A DNA stretch of 53,345 nucleotides from JBBQXK01 sp038251625 (GTDB lineage Bacteria; Pseudomonadota; Alphaproteobacteria; Rhodobacterales; Rhodobacteraceae), in the NCBI GenBank assembly GCA_038251625.1, contig JBBSBE010000009.1:1-53345 (forward strand). The letters are read 5' to 3'. Numbering within the stretch: position 1 is the first letter of the stretch; the number at the start of each line of letters is the position of its first letter. Positions 1 to 8,710 of this stretch are shown piece after piece. The notes below the pieces were generated by a model that saw nothing but the letters and a program-made list of their open reading frames with translations, had not been told where the DNA came from and made no database searches. The translations under genes and the position numbers were made by a program.

Positions 1-1
1 G

Positions 2-412
2 GCGCGCGAGCGTGGCATCCGAACGGTTCTGAACGCGGCCCCCTATCGCCCGCTTCCGCCCGCCTTGGCGGGGCTGGTGGATATTCTGGTGGTGAACGCG
101 GTCGAGGCCCAGATGATGGGCGCAGGGGCGGTTGACGACCTTGGCAGCGCCGGTCTGGCGGCCGAGCGGCTTGGTGCATCCTTCGGATGCGTCGTGGTGA
201 CGGCGGGGGCGCACGGGTTGGCCGCGCAGATGCCGGAGGGGGGGCAGTTTGCCTTGCCTGCCCGCAAGGTGGAGGATGCCCGCAGCCATGGCGCCGGGGA
301 TTGCTTCATCGGCACGTTGGCTGCGGCCCTTGTGCGCGGCGCAGCCATCAGGGACGCATGTGCAGAAGCGGCCGAGGCGGCGGCTATCCACGTCTCGGGC
401 CGGCACGTCTGA
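2..412 (+). CDS. Ribokinase-like PfkB sugar kinase, C-terminal part
   Basis: The gene enters from the left edge already in frame, so its N-terminal half is missing. The visible 136 residues match the second half of ribokinase-type PfkB kinases, which phosphorylate a sugar hydroxyl with ATP. A segment around VLNAAPYRPLP is followed by a DILVVNAVEA stretch, which is the usual 'leave it for N-E' strand. The anion-hole and catalytic motif reads GAGDCF, with the catalytic Asp present and Cys where Ala is common. The substrate cannot be told from this fragment. It points towards the oppositely oriented PPOX gene. Confidence 0.8.
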   Translation, partial: ARERGIRTVLNAAPYRPLPPALAGLVDILVVNAVEAQMMGAGAVDDLGSAGLAAERLGASFGCVVVTAGAHGLAAQMPEGGQFALPARKVEDARSHGAGDCFIGTLAAALVRGAAIRDACAEAAEAAAIHVSGRHV

Positions 413-430
413 TCCGGTGCGCGGCGACGG

Positions 431-1036
431 TTACACGATGCCCCGCAGCCGTGCCAACTCTGCCTCCAGCGCCGCGATCCGGTCGTCCCTTGCGGCGAGG
501 GCCTTGGCGACATCGGCCGCCTCGAACCGCTGGGGGATGTGTTGCGGGCAGTTGGCATCCCAGGCCGCGACGGTGAAGAGGATCACCTGTTCGGCTCTGG
601 CCTTGTAATCCCCCGGCATCAGGCGGGCGGTCAGGTCGGCGTCGCCTTCCATCACCCGCGCGGTGCCCCAGATCTTGATCCGCTGGCGACGGGTATAGTC
701 GATCAGGAAAAGATAGGCCTTGGGATTGTCGGCCAGATTGCCCGAGGTGATGAACTGGCGGTTTCCGGCGAAATCGACAAAGCCAAGCGTGTGGCCATCC
801 ACGACCCGCAAGAAGCCGGGCGGGCCGCCGCGATGCTGGATGTAGGGCTGCCCCCCGGCGTTGGCGGTGGCGAGAAAGACGCTGGTTTGCGCCTCGATAA
901 ACCCCTTCAGGTCATCGTCGATCGTGGTGCGCCATCCCCCCGCCTCTTCCTGATTGGCATAGGCGCGGCGCGAACCCTTGCGGCTTTGGATGGCCTTGAC
1001 CGTGGGGGTAAAGGCAATGTCGCTGGAATAGGTCAT
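431..1036 (-). CDS. Pyridoxamine 5'-phosphate oxidase family protein
   Basis: A 201-residue protein of the PPOX split-barrel FMN-binding superfamily. It contains the family-like stretches ATANAGGQPYIQHRGG and FVDFAGNRQFITSGNLADNP, followed by a short C-terminal helix rich in Ala, Arg and Glu. Such proteins usually bind FMN or F420 and act as small flavin oxidoreductases; the substrate here is unknown. The start is fixed by a strong ribosome binding site (AGGAGGGCGAAAG before ATG), although the frame stays open upstream. It is the last gene of a leftward group with the DUF1348 and AhpD-like genes, probably under the LysR gene at 2253. Confidence 0.82.
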   Translation of the reverse strand: MTYSSDIAFTPTVKAIQSRKGSRRAYANQEEAGGWRTTIDDDLKGFIEAQTSVFLATANAGGQPYIQHRGGPPGFLRVVDGHTLGFVDFAGNRQFITSGNLADNPKAYLFLIDYTRRQRIKIWGTARVMEGDADLTARLMPGDYKARAEQVILFTVAAWDANCPQHIPQRFEAADVAKALAARDDRIAALEAELARLRGIV

Positions 1037-1047
1037 CTTTCGCCCTC

Positions 1048-1512
1048 CTAAAGACCAAGATCGCCAAGGCCGGGATGATCGTCGGGGCGGCGGCCCGGCG
1101 GCCAGTGAAACCTGCGCTCGGCTGATGGGATGGCTAGATCGTTGATGCTGGCCAACCGACGCTCCATCAGGCCGTCCGCGTCGAATTGCCAGTTTTCGTT
1201 GCCGTAACTGCGAAACCATTGGCCGTCGGCGTCGTGCCATTCATAGGCAAACCGAACGGCAATACGGGCGCCTTCGAAGGCCCAGACCTCTTTGATCAGG
1301 CGATAATCCTGCTCGCGCGCCCATTTGCGGGTGAGGAACGCCTCGATCTCGGCGCGACCCGTCAGGAAATCGGACCGGTTCCGCCACTGGCTGTCGGGCG
1401 TGTAGGCCAGCGCCACGCGGGCGGGATCGCGGGTGTTCCACGCATCTTCGGCCATACGGGCCTTCTGGGCGGCGGTTTCGGCGGTGAAGGGTGGCAAGGG
1501 GGGGCGTGGCAT
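1048..1512 (-). CDS. DUF1348 / NTF2-like (SnoaL fold) protein
   Basis: A 154-residue protein recognisable as the DUF1348 branch of NTF2-like proteins. Its markers are AEDAWNTRDPARVALAYTPD, then WRNRSDFLTGR and FAYEWHDADGQWFRSYGNE. The fold is a cone-shaped alpha+beta barrel often used for small-molecule binding or catalysis; no activity is established for this subgroup. Eleven bases separate it from the downstream PPOX gene, so the two are probably co-transcribed. The C-terminal tail is rich in Pro and Asp and looks disordered. Confidence 0.85.
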   Translation of the reverse strand: MPRPPLPPFTAETAAQKARMAEDAWNTRDPARVALAYTPDSQWRNRSDFLTGRAEIEAFLTRKWAREQDYRLIKEVWAFEGARIAVRFAYEWHDADGQWFRSYGNENWQFDADGLMERRLASINDLAIPSAERRFHWPPGRRPDDHPGLGDLGL

Positions 1513-1580
1513 GGCGGGGCTCCGGCTCTGGCACCGCCCGGGGGTGGGCGGTGCGCTGTTTGGGGATTTGTGGAGGTGCG

Positions 1581-2129
1581 TCAGGCGGCAAGTGCCTTCG
1601 CGACGGGAAAATCGATCACGGTCTGCGCCACTTCGTTCATGTAGTTCGTCCAGGTATTGAGGGCGACATGCAGCACGATCTCGACAATCTGTGCGTCGTC
1701 GTAGCCCGCCTCTTTCACGGCGCGCAGATCGCTGTCGCCGATGTGACCACGGGCGTTCGTCACGCTTGCGGCAAAGCGCACGGCGGCGTCGGCCTTTGCG
1801 TCGTTGGAGTGGCCCGTGCGGTTGGCATGGATCTCGGCCTCATCGAGCTTGGCAAAGGTCTTGCCAAGGTAGCTGTGCGCCGAAAGGCAGTAGGCGCAGC
1901 CGTTGATCTCGGCCACGGCAAGGGCGATACGTTCGCGCGTTGCGGCGGGCAGTGCGCCTTTGCCCAATGCGGCAGACAGGCCAAGGTAGCCCTCCAGCGC
2001 TGCGGGGCTGTTCGAGACGACGCGGAAGAGGTTGGGCACGCTGCCCAACTGCTTGCGGACGGCTTCCAGAAGGGGCTGCGCGGCGGCGGGGGCGTCGGCA
2101 ACGGTGGCGGGGGTGGCGATGCGGGTCAT
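1581..2129 (-). CDS. Carboxymuconolactone decarboxylase / AhpD-like peroxidase-related protein
   Basis: A 182-residue all-helical protein of the CMD/AhpD family. The redox-active pair is visible as CAYC inside EINGCAYCLSAHSYLGK, with the downstream His of the AhpD-type proton relay. Family members reduce peroxides or act as decarboxylases; CxxC with that His favours an alkylhydroperoxidase-like role. The start has a good ribosome binding site (AGGAAAATGAC before ATG). It is the first gene of the leftward redox operon, and its promoter region is shared with the divergent LysR gene, the classic layout for LysR control. Confidence 0.87.
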   Translation of the reverse strand: MTRIATPATVADAPAAAQPLLEAVRKQLGSVPNLFRVVSNSPAALEGYLGLSAALGKGALPAATRERIALAVAEINGCAYCLSAHSYLGKTFAKLDEAEIHANRTGHSNDAKADAAVRFAASVTNARGHIGDSDLRAVKEAGYDDAQIVEIVLHVALNTWTNYMNEVAQTVIDFPVAKALAA

Positions 2130-2212
2130 GTCATTTTCCTGTTTGCGGTCGGGCCGGGATGGCGCGGTGAAACAGGGATAGGCCCTTTCAGAATTCGTGT
2201 GTATCTGGTGTT

Positions 2213-2234
2213 ATCGGGAAGTGATCTTCCGGAT
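2213..2234. promoter_or_regulatory. Imperfect inverted repeat, candidate LysR operator
   Basis: ATCGGGAAG, a TGAT spacer and CTTCCGGAT form a 22-base inverted repeat with 8 of 9 arm positions paired. It lies between the divergent AhpD-like and LysR genes, just before the LysR ribosome binding site. Position and symmetry suit an autoregulatory LysR site; this is inference only. Confidence 0.45.
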
Positions 2235-2252
2235 TTCAGAAGGATGATTCCG

Positions 2253-3158
2253 ATGGACCGGCTGGATGCCATGACCGTACTGCTGCACGTGGTGGACGAA
2301 GGCAACTTGTCGGCCGCAGGGCGGAAGCTGGGCGTGCCGCTGACGACGGTCAGCCGGAAGATTGCGGATCTGGAAGCGCATATCGGCGCGCGGCTTTTGC
2401 TGCGGTCCAACCGTCGCGTGACACTGACGGAAGCGGGGCTGGCCTATGTGGCCGCGTGCAAACGGATCCTTGGCGCCGTGGCCGAGGCGGAAGAGGCCGC
2501 CTCTGGCGCATTCGCGGCAGCGCGGGGCGAGTTGACGATCACGGCGCCGCTTGTCTTCGGGCGCTTGCACGTGCTGCCCGTGGTGACGGATTTCCTGACC
2601 GCCTACCCTGATATCGACATCCGCCTGATGCTGGCTGACCGGCTGCTGCATCTGCAGGACGATCACGTGGATCTTGCATTCCGCATAGGTGCCCTGCCGG
2701 ACAGCAGCCTCAAGGCCATCCGGTTGGGTGCTGTGCGGCGCGTGGTCTGCGCGAGCCCCGCCTATCTGGCGGCCCATGGCACGCCGGCCGAACCGGGCGA
2801 TCTGGCGCGGCATCACTGCGTGACGTTCTCGGGCCTTGGGCCGGTGGACCGCTGGGTGTTCCACGCAGAAGGGGCAGAGAAAGCCGTATCCGTCCGGTCG
2901 CGCCTGACGGTCAATACGGCGGAGGCCGCGATCGATGCGGCGATTTCCGGGCTTGGTCTGACGCGGGTTCTGTCTTACCAGATTGCAGCGGCGCGCGGCT
3001 CTGGCCTGCTTGCAACCGTGCTGCAGTCGTTCGAGCCTGCTGCGGTGCCGGTCAGTCTGGTGTTTGACGTTCAAGGTGCGCTGCCGCTGAAGCACCGCGC
3101 GTTTCTGGATTTCGCGGCGCCGCGCCTGAAGGAACGGCTGCTGGCGGCGGCGGATTAG
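2253..3158 (+). CDS. LysR family transcriptional regulator
   Basis: A 301-residue LysR regulator. The N-terminal winged helix-turn-helix covers roughly residues 1-60 (VDEGNLSAAGRKLGVPLTTV is the recognition region), followed by a type 2 periplasmic-binding-like effector domain (ELTITAPLVFGRLHVLPVV onwards). The frame is open far upstream, but the start at 2253 is preferred over 2244 because AGAAGG lies about nine bases before it. Divergent placement suggests it controls the AhpD-like/DUF1348/PPOX operon. The closest recognisable type is the group that regulates small oxidoreductase genes; the effector is unknown. Confidence 0.9.
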   Translation: MDRLDAMTVLLHVVDEGNLSAAGRKLGVPLTTVSRKIADLEAHIGARLLLRSNRRVTLTEAGLAYVAACKRILGAVAEAEEAASGAFAAARGELTITAPLVFGRLHVLPVVTDFLTAYPDIDIRLMLADRLLHLQDDHVDLAFRIGALPDSSLKAIRLGAVRRVVCASPAYLAAHGTPAEPGDLARHHCVTFSGLGPVDRWVFHAEGAEKAVSVRSRLTVNTAEAAIDAAISGLGLTRVLSYQIAAARGSGLLATVLQSFEPAAVPVSLVFDVQGALPLKHRAFLDFAAPRLKERLLAAAD

Positions 3159-3184
3159 GGGTGGCGTTGGAAACGGGTAGGCAG

Positions 3185-3952
3185 ATGCAGTTTTCGGCAA
3201 ACCTCGGGTTTCTTTGGGCTGACCGGCCCTTGCCCGATGCCGTGCGTGCCGCGGCGGCGGCAGGGTTCGATGCGGTCGAGTGCCATTGGCCGTATGACAC
3301 ACCCGTACACGATTTGCGCGCGGCGCTGCGGGAAACAGGCTTGCCGCTGATGGGGATCAACACGGTGCGCGGCGATGTGGCTGGTGGCGAGAACGGCCTT
3401 TGCGCCCTGCCGGGGCGCGAGGCCGAGGCGCGCGGATCCATCGCGCAGGCGGTGGATTATGCCGCCGCGGTGGGCGCGCGCCACGTGCATGTGATGGCGG
3501 GGCGCAGCACGGGGGAGGACGCGCGGCAGGTCTTTGCGGACAACCTGCGCCATGCCTGTGCGCTGGCGGCCGGGCACGACATCGGCATCCTGATCGAGCC
3601 CCTGAACCCGTACGACGCGCCGGGGTATTTCCTGCAGACCACCGATCAGGCGCGGGGTCTGATCGCCGAGGTGGCTGCGCCGAACCTGCGGCTGATGTTC
3701 GACTGCTACCATGTGGGGCGCATGGGCGGGGACGTGATCGCGCAGCTTGCCGACCTGGGGCCGGTCATCGGACATATCCAGTTCGCCGCCGTCCCCGACC
3801 GGGGCGCGCCGGATCATGGCGAGGTAGACTATGATGCGGTCTTTTCCGCGATTGATGCGATGGGATGGACGGCGCCCGTAGGCGCGGAATACCGGCCTGC
3901 AGGGGATACCGATGCCAGCCTTGGGTGGCTGCGGCGCCTGAAAGGCGCCTAG
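3185..3952 (+). CDS. Hydroxypyruvate isomerase-like TIM-barrel protein
   Basis: A 255-residue xylose-isomerase-like TIM barrel close to hydroxypyruvate isomerase/OtnI. Characteristic pieces are FSANLGFLWADRPLPDAV at the N terminus, ILIEPLNPYDAPGYFL carrying a metal-binding Glu, MFDCYHVGRMGGD, and GAEYRPAGDTDASLGWL with the second catalytic Glu. The family interconverts hydroxypyruvate and tartronate semialdehyde or isomerises related ketoacids. ATG 3185 fits the family N terminus; a GTG at 3161 in the same frame would add eight residues. The gene starts just after the LysR gene on the same strand and may be co-transcribed. Confidence 0.83.
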   Translation: MQFSANLGFLWADRPLPDAVRAAAAAGFDAVECHWPYDTPVHDLRAALRETGLPLMGINTVRGDVAGGENGLCALPGREAEARGSIAQAVDYAAAVGARHVHVMAGRSTGEDARQVFADNLRHACALAAGHDIGILIEPLNPYDAPGYFLQTTDQARGLIAEVAAPNLRLMFDCYHVGRMGGDVIAQLADLGPVIGHIQFAAVPDRGAPDHGEVDYDAVFSAIDAMGWTAPVGAEYRPAGDTDASLGWLRRLKGA

Positions 3953-3974
3953 GATCGCTGGTCGCAGGGGGCCG

Positions 3975-4331
3975 CTAGTCGCAGGGTGCGAGCGTCAGCG
4001 GCGCGCCGGTTTCGGGCAGCGCGTGGCAGGCGCCATCGGCGCAAAGTGTCCAGCCGCCGTTGGTGGCCCCCGATCCTGCCAGCGTCAGCTTTGCTTGCGG
4101 GGGAAGGTCCGGCGCCCAGACCCACCAGCCATCCAGAAGGCGTGCGCCCGTCCCCGGGTCCATCCCCGCACCCGACCCCTTGACGGCGGCTTCTGTCAGG
4201 CGAAGGCCACCCGGCCCCACGATCCAGCTTTCGCGCCAGCCGGTCTTTTCCACCGAATGCTGCCACTCGAGCGTGAAGGCGGGTGTGACGAGCGTCAGGA
4301 CCAACGCGCCGGCCGCAAGGCAGGCGGTCAT
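3975..4331 (-). CDS. DUF1850 protein, partner of TAXI-TRAP transporters
   Basis: A 118-residue small exported-looking protein with a hydrophobic start (TACLAAGALVLTLVTPAFT) followed by the DUF1850 signature LEWQHSVEKTGWRESWIV. This family is repeatedly found next to fused TAXI-type TRAP permeases; its function is not established. Its ATG overlaps the stop codon of the permease gene by four bases (ATGA), so translation is probably coupled. Two Cys residues near the C terminus (LCADGACHALP) could form a disulfide in the periplasm. Confidence 0.85.
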   Translation of the reverse strand: MTACLAAGALVLTLVTPAFTLEWQHSVEKTGWRESWIVGPGGLRLTEAAVKGSGAGMDPGTGARLLDGWWVWAPDLPPQAKLTLAGSGATNGGWTLCADGACHALPETGAPLTLAPCD

Positions 4332-6391
4332 GCCATTGCCGGGCGGCGGCGCAGGATCATGGCGGCGAAGGCCACGGCAAGGCAAAGGCCTACGGCATCG
4401 GACCAGGGATGCGCGGCCACCATCGCGCCCGCAGCAGCCACGGCCAGCGCGCGTTCCCACGCAACCAGCGGGCGGCGCAACCAGCCGATGACGGCGGCGC
4501 CCCAAAGGCCGATGGCCAGCACCACCTTGAAGGTGATCCAGATCACCGCCGGGATGAAGCCGATGGCGGCGGCCAAGGGCCCGCCCGGTTGCAGCATCAG
4601 TGCCGGGGCATAGACCGCCATATAGGGGATCACGAAGCCCGCCGCCGCGATCTTGACGGCCTGGATCGAGATGCGCAGGCCGCTTTCCTTGGCGATGGGG
4701 GCCGCGGCAAAGCAGGCCAGCGCCACCGGGGGCGTGAGGTCAGCCAGAATGCCGAAATAGAAGACGAACATGTGGCTGACGATCAGGGGCACCCCAAGTT
4801 CCAGCAGGGCGGGCCCCGCGATGGACGATGTGATGATGTAGTTGGGGATCGTGGGAATCCCCATGCCCAGAAGGATGCAGGTGAACATGGTAAGGACAAG
4901 CGAGAGAAAGAGGCTTTTCTCGCCCACACCCACGATGAATTGCCCGAAGGTGTTGGCGGCGCCCGTCAGGGTCATCGTGCCGATGATGATGCCGACAAGG
5001 GCACAGGCAAGGCCCACGGGCAGCGCCGTACGCGCGCCGTCGGCCAGCGCGTCGCGGCAGGCGATCAGCGTCTCTCGCCCGCCCTGCACCACAAGGTTCG
5101 CCGCAATCAAAAGCGCGATGGCCCCCAGCACCACCCAGATGCCGAACTCGAAGAACGCGCCTGCAACAAGGCCGAGGCCGATCCAGAAGACCGTGCGGAT
5201 CACCCCCTGCGGCAGGCCGAGGGCGACCGATGCGCCGAGGATCAGGAGCGTGGTCAGCGCGAGCCCGACCGTGCCGGCGAAAAGCGGCGTGTAGCCGGAA
5301 AAGAGCAGGTAGACGAGCACGGCCAGCGGCAGGATGAGGTACCATCCCCTGGCAAGGGCCGCGCGGGGCGATGGCAGTTCGGCGGGCGACAGGCCGCGCA
5401 GGTTCATCCGACCGGCCTCGAGATGGACCATCCAGAAGGCGGCGGCGAAATAGAGGATGGCGGGCAGGATCGCGGCGCGCACGACCTCGATATATTCAAC
5501 GCCAAGTGTCTCGGCCATGATGAAGGCGACGGCGCCCATGACGGGCGGCATGATCTGGCCCCCCATGGAGGCCGTGGCCTCGACCCCGCCCGCAAACGCC
5601 GGGCGATAGCCGAAGCTCTTCATAAGGGGGATGGTAAACTGCCCGGTCGTCACGACATTGGCGACGCCAGAGCCCGAGATCGTACCCATAAGGCCCGACG
5701 ACAGGACCGACACCTTGGCCGGGCCGCCCATGCGGTGCCCGACAAGGCCAAGGCTGACATCGGTGAACAGGCGGATCATCCCGGCTTTTTCGAGGAACGC
5801 GCCGAAGAGGATGAAGAGGAAGATGAAGGTGGAGGAGACGTAGGTGGGAATGCCGTAGATGCCCTCGGTGCCATAGGCCATGTGGTCGATCACCTGGGCA
5901 AAATCATAGCCGCGGTGATTGAGCGGCGAGGGCAGGTATTCGCCAAACAGGCAGTAACCAAGGAAGACGCCCGCGATGATCGGCAATGCAGGCCCCATCA
6001 TGGCCCAGGCGGCTGCGAAGGTCAGCGCGATCAGAAGCGTGCCGACCACGATATCGCGCGGCAAGGGATCGCCCGCACGCAGAAGAAGCGGCACGTATTC
6101 CCACCACTGGTAGGCGGCAACGCCGACCGCCACGACCGCCATTCCCCAAGCCAACGCACGCAACGGGCGCCCTGCCCCGCGCGCCAGCGCCAGCAACGGA
6201 AAGCCCAAAAGCATCAGGAACGCCACATGCAGTGCGCGGGCGATCTGGCTGGCCATGTCGATCACATGGGCGGCGATGGCGATCTGAACGGTGGAAAAAA
6301 GAACCGCGATCCAGAAAAGAACGCGTCCTTCGGTGCCCTGAGGAAAGCCCGCTGACAGCGGGTCATGCCCCGTCTCTGGTTTGTCCGTCAT
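4328..6391 (-). CDS. TRAP transporter permease, fused TAXI type (DctQ-DctM)
   Basis: A 687-residue polytopic membrane protein in which the small DctQ-like part (about residues 20-150) is fused to the large DctM-like permease, as usual for TAXI-TRAP systems. Hallmarks include FGAFLEKAGMIRLFTD, GLMGTISGSGVANVVTTGQF and GMGIPTIPNYIITSSIAGPA. It should import a carboxylate, amino acid or sulfonate using a sodium or proton gradient with the binding protein encoded at 6460. Order is binding protein, permease, DUF1850, all leftward. Substrate is not readable from sequence; the neighbouring HisD-like and CuyA-like genes suggest a sulfonate. Confidence 0.92.
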   Translation of the reverse strand: MTDKPETGHDPLSAGFPQGTEGRVLFWIAVLFSTVQIAIAAHVIDMASQIARALHVAFLMLLGFPLLALARGAGRPLRALAWGMAVVAVGVAAYQWWEYVPLLLRAGDPLPRDIVVGTLLIALTFAAAWAMMGPALPIIAGVFLGYCLFGEYLPSPLNHRGYDFAQVIDHMAYGTEGIYGIPTYVSSTFIFLFILFGAFLEKAGMIRLFTDVSLGLVGHRMGGPAKVSVLSSGLMGTISGSGVANVVTTGQFTIPLMKSFGYRPAFAGGVEATASMGGQIMPPVMGAVAFIMAETLGVEYIEVVRAAILPAILYFAAAFWMVHLEAGRMNLRGLSPAELPSPRAALARGWYLILPLAVLVYLLFSGYTPLFAGTVGLALTTLLILGASVALGLPQGVIRTVFWIGLGLVAGAFFEFGIWVVLGAIALLIAANLVVQGGRETLIACRDALADGARTALPVGLACALVGIIIGTMTLTGAANTFGQFIVGVGEKSLFLSLVLTMFTCILLGMGIPTIPNYIITSSIAGPALLELGVPLIVSHMFVFYFGILADLTPPVALACFAAAPIAKESGLRISIQAVKIAAAGFVIPYMAVYAPALMLQPGGPLAAAIGFIPAVIWITFKVVLAIGLWGAAVIGWLRRPLVAWERALAVAAAGAMVAAHPWSDAVGLCLAVAFAAMILRRRPAMA

Positions 6392-6459
6392 GTGCCCCCC
6401 TCACCAAAATGCGCGCGCGGGGTTGCCCCCGCACGCGCATGGCCCCGTGTCGGGCGACC

Positions 6460-7416
6460 TTACATCAGGCCCTTTTCCTTGAAGTAGCGCTCGGCGCCGG
6501 GGTGCAGCGGCAGGGGCAGGCCCTGGATCGCGCCTTCCACGGTGATGCGCTTGGCGGCGGCGTGTGCGGCCACAAGCTCCGGCAGGCTTTCGTACAGAAG
6601 CTTTGTCATCTGGTAGACCGTCTCTTCCGGCACATCGATGCTGGTGACAAAGAAGTTCGGCACGGCAGCCGTCGGCACATCCGCCGTTTGCCCCTCATAC
6701 GTGCCCGCCGGGATCGTCGCGGCCTGATAGGGCGCGCCGAGGGCTGCCACCACATCCGCCGGGATCGCCACGATCACTGTCGGAACGGATGTGGCGAGAT
6801 CCTTGATCGAGGCCACGCCAAGCCCCGCCGATTGCAGCGTGGCGTCAAGCTGGCGGTTCTTCATCAGTTCAACAGATTCCGCGAAGGGCAGGTATTCGGT
6901 CTTCGACAGGCTGTCATAGCTCATCCCCGCAGCACCGAGGATGGCGCGGGCGTTCAGTTCGGTTCCCGATTTCGGCGCACCGACCGACAGGCTTTTGCCG
7001 TTCAGATCGGCCAGCGTGACGACCCCGCTATCGGCAGAGGCCGCGATCTGCACAAAGTTCGGATAGGCCGCACCGATGGCGCGCAGCTTGTCGAGCGGCT
7101 GGGCAAAGCCTGCATCGGCGTTGCCTTCCCAGGCAAATTTCACGCTGTCACCCAAGGCCAGCGCAATCTCGCCCTTGCCTTGCTGCAGAAGGTTCAGGTT
7201 CTCGACCGAGGCCTTTGTGGATTGCACCTGCGTGCGCGCGCCATCGATCCCGTCGCCGTAGATTTTGGAAAGCGCCACGCCGATCGGGTAATAGACGCCC
7301 GAGGTGCCGCCGGTCAGGATGTTGATGAATTGCTCGGCGCTGGCAGCGACGGGTGCAAGGGCCAGTGCGGCCCCGGCGACGAACCCGTGCAGGCGCAGTC
7401 GGATCGGTTGGGTCAT
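6460..7416 (-). CDS. TAXI family TRAP transporter solute-binding protein
   Basis: A 318-residue periplasmic protein. A Sec signal peptide is clear (RLRLH, then hydrophobic GFVAGAALALAPVAASA, with cleavage near residue 27), followed by the TAXI hallmark FINILTGGTSGVYYPIGVALS. The start ATG at 7416 has GGGAGGACTGAAC before it. It delivers the substrate to the fused permease downstream. The C terminus (LPLPLHPGAERYFKEKGL) is typical of the family. The upstream 275 bases hold a 12-base motif also found in the divergent LysR/HisD-like promoter, so this gene may be under the same regulator. Confidence 0.93.
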   Translation of the reverse strand: MTQPIRLRLHGFVAGAALALAPVAASAEQFINILTGGTSGVYYPIGVALSKIYGDGIDGARTQVQSTKASVENLNLLQQGKGEIALALGDSVKFAWEGNADAGFAQPLDKLRAIGAAYPNFVQIAASADSGVVTLADLNGKSLSVGAPKSGTELNARAILGAAGMSYDSLSKTEYLPFAESVELMKNRQLDATLQSAGLGVASIKDLATSVPTVIVAIPADVVAALGAPYQAATIPAGTYEGQTADVPTAAVPNFFVTSIDVPEETVYQMTKLLYESLPELVAAHAAAKRITVEGAIQGLPLPLHPGAERYFKEKGLM

Positions 7417-7691
7417 GTTCAGTCCTCCCATTTCAGTTTCTTGGTCGGGGCAGAATGGGCGAGGGAAACGCTCAGGGCCAGCCCGAACTGCGACTTTGGC
7501 CCGGGTTTTGGCCCAGAGGCGCGCAGAGCGACCCTTCTGCGCCGCTTTCAGCACGCGATTGGCGGCCTGCAGAATTCGGAAATTCGAAATCGGCGCCCTT
7601 CATTTCGCGAATCGGTGGGCGCGCGCTTGCCCGTTGGCGCAGGCCTGCGCAGTAAAAGTGCATCATCATCGCCGGAGTTTGCGTGCCACCG
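7417..7691. other. Intergenic region carrying the TAXI operon promoter
   Basis: This gap between the TAXI binding protein gene and the LysR gene is somewhat AT-richer around 7565-7615 than its flanks. No gene is supported in it: short open frames here have no ribosome binding site or family resemblance. The notable content is the inverted repeat at 7572-7585. Promoter hexamers could not be assigned with confidence. Confidence 0.5.
7572..7585. promoter_or_regulatory. GAATT-N4-AATTC inverted repeat, candidate LysR site
   Basis: GAATTCGGAAATTC is a perfect inverted repeat (GAATT/AATTC around CGGA), 156 bases upstream of the TAXI binding-protein start. Its left portion, AGAATTCGGAAA (7571-7582), recurs in reverse complement at 8711-8722 between the LysR gene and the HisD-like gene. 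A shared 12-mer in two short intergenic regions of one pathway is unlikely by chance and suggests a common regulator, most simply the LysR protein encoded between them. Confidence 0.5.
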
Positions 7692-8666
7692 TCATTCAGG
7701 CAGAAGCGTCAGTGCCGGGCCAAGCCAGGGCAGTTCGGCCCGGCCAGGCTCGACCACCTGAGCGCGCAGGATATCGCGCAGGGTGGCGGCGATGACGCCC
7801 GCAATTTCGGCCTGCCAGCCCGCCGGATGGACCAGACCGATCGTGCGGGCGAACCCTGCGATGGGCAGGGGATGCACGTCGATCTGTCCTTGCAGCCGCC
7901 GCGCGCGCCAGACGCTGAGCGCGGTGGTGATGGCCCAGCCGCCACCTGCCGCCACAAGGCTCATCAAGGCCTGATTGCTGTCCATCTCGACGCGCCCGCC
8001 GGGTGCGAGCCGCAGACGGGCCAGTTGCGCCGCGATCTGGCGGCCCAGAAGCTGGCCCCGCTCGTACCGGATGAAGGGCAGGCCCGCGAGCGCATCAAGC
8101 CCGGCGGGCGGCCCGGCCAGAAACCCGCGCGGGACCACCAGAACAAAAGGATCGCGCAGAAGCGGCACCGCGATGATCCCGTCCAGCGTTTCGCCGGGCA
8201 GCGCGGTAACCCCAAGATCGAGGCGTCGTGTGGCAACCTGCTCGAGGATCACGTGGCTCAGAAGCGTGGTGAAGGTCAGATCGCATTGCGCCAGCACGCC
8301 CGCCAGCGCGACGGTCAGGCGGGGTGTCACCTCGTTGTCGAAATCGTCGATGAGGCCAAGGCGCAGGCTGCGCAACCGTGTGAGGTCCATCAGCGACAGC
8401 GCCGCCTCACCGGCACGCAGTTCGGCAAGTGCGGCGCGCGCATGGGGCAGATAGGCGCGCCCTGCGGGGGTCAGATCGAGCGGGCGGCGGGCGTGATCGA
8501 CCAGCGCCTGCCCCAGCGCGCCTTCGAGATTGCGCAACTGCTGCGACACGGCGGGGGGCGAGAGGCCGAGGGCAAGCGCCGCTTGCGCCACCGATCCCGA
8601 CCGCGCCACCGCGTCGAAAACCGCAACGGCCCGCAGCGTGACGGCCTTGGCTTCGCTGTCGGACAC
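7692..8666 (-). CDS. LysR family transcriptional regulator
   Basis: A 324-residue LysR regulator. The DNA-binding domain reads VFDAVARSGSVAQAALALGL, then SPPAVSQQLRNLEGALG, followed by the effector domain (RSLRLGLIDDFDNEVTPRLT). The chosen start is GTG at 8666, supported by AAAGGGGG about five bases upstream; the open frame continues to 8753 but would run into the divergent promoter. It diverges from the HisD-like gene with an 80-base gap and lies between that operon and the TAXI genes, so it probably senses the imported compound or its product. Confidence 0.9.
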   Translation of the reverse strand: MSDSEAKAVTLRAVAVFDAVARSGSVAQAALALGLSPPAVSQQLRNLEGALGQALVDHARRPLDLTPAGRAYLPHARAALAELRAGEAALSLMDLTRLRSLRLGLIDDFDNEVTPRLTVALAGVLAQCDLTFTTLLSHVILEQVATRRLDLGVTALPGETLDGIIAVPLLRDPFVLVVPRGFLAGPPAGLDALAGLPFIRYERGQLLGRQIAAQLARLRLAPGGRVEMDSNQALMSLVAAGGGWAITTALSVWRARRLQGQIDVHPLPIAGFARTIGLVHPAGWQAEIAGVIAATLRDILRAQVVEPGRAELPWLGPALTLLPE

Positions 8667-8710
8667 CGGCGCCCCCTTTGGATCGGCGCGGAATGCGCCC
8701 CGAATAAGAG

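Noticed and set aside
3161..3185. GTG 3161 as start of the hydroxypyruvate-isomerase-like gene
   Set aside because: ATG 3185 matches the family N terminus; the extra eight residues do not. Not fully excluded.
4409..6355. Long plus-strand open frame opposite the TAXI permease
   Set aside because: Composition is rich in Arg, Gly, Asp and His with no domains, as expected for antisense of a hydrophobic membrane protein.
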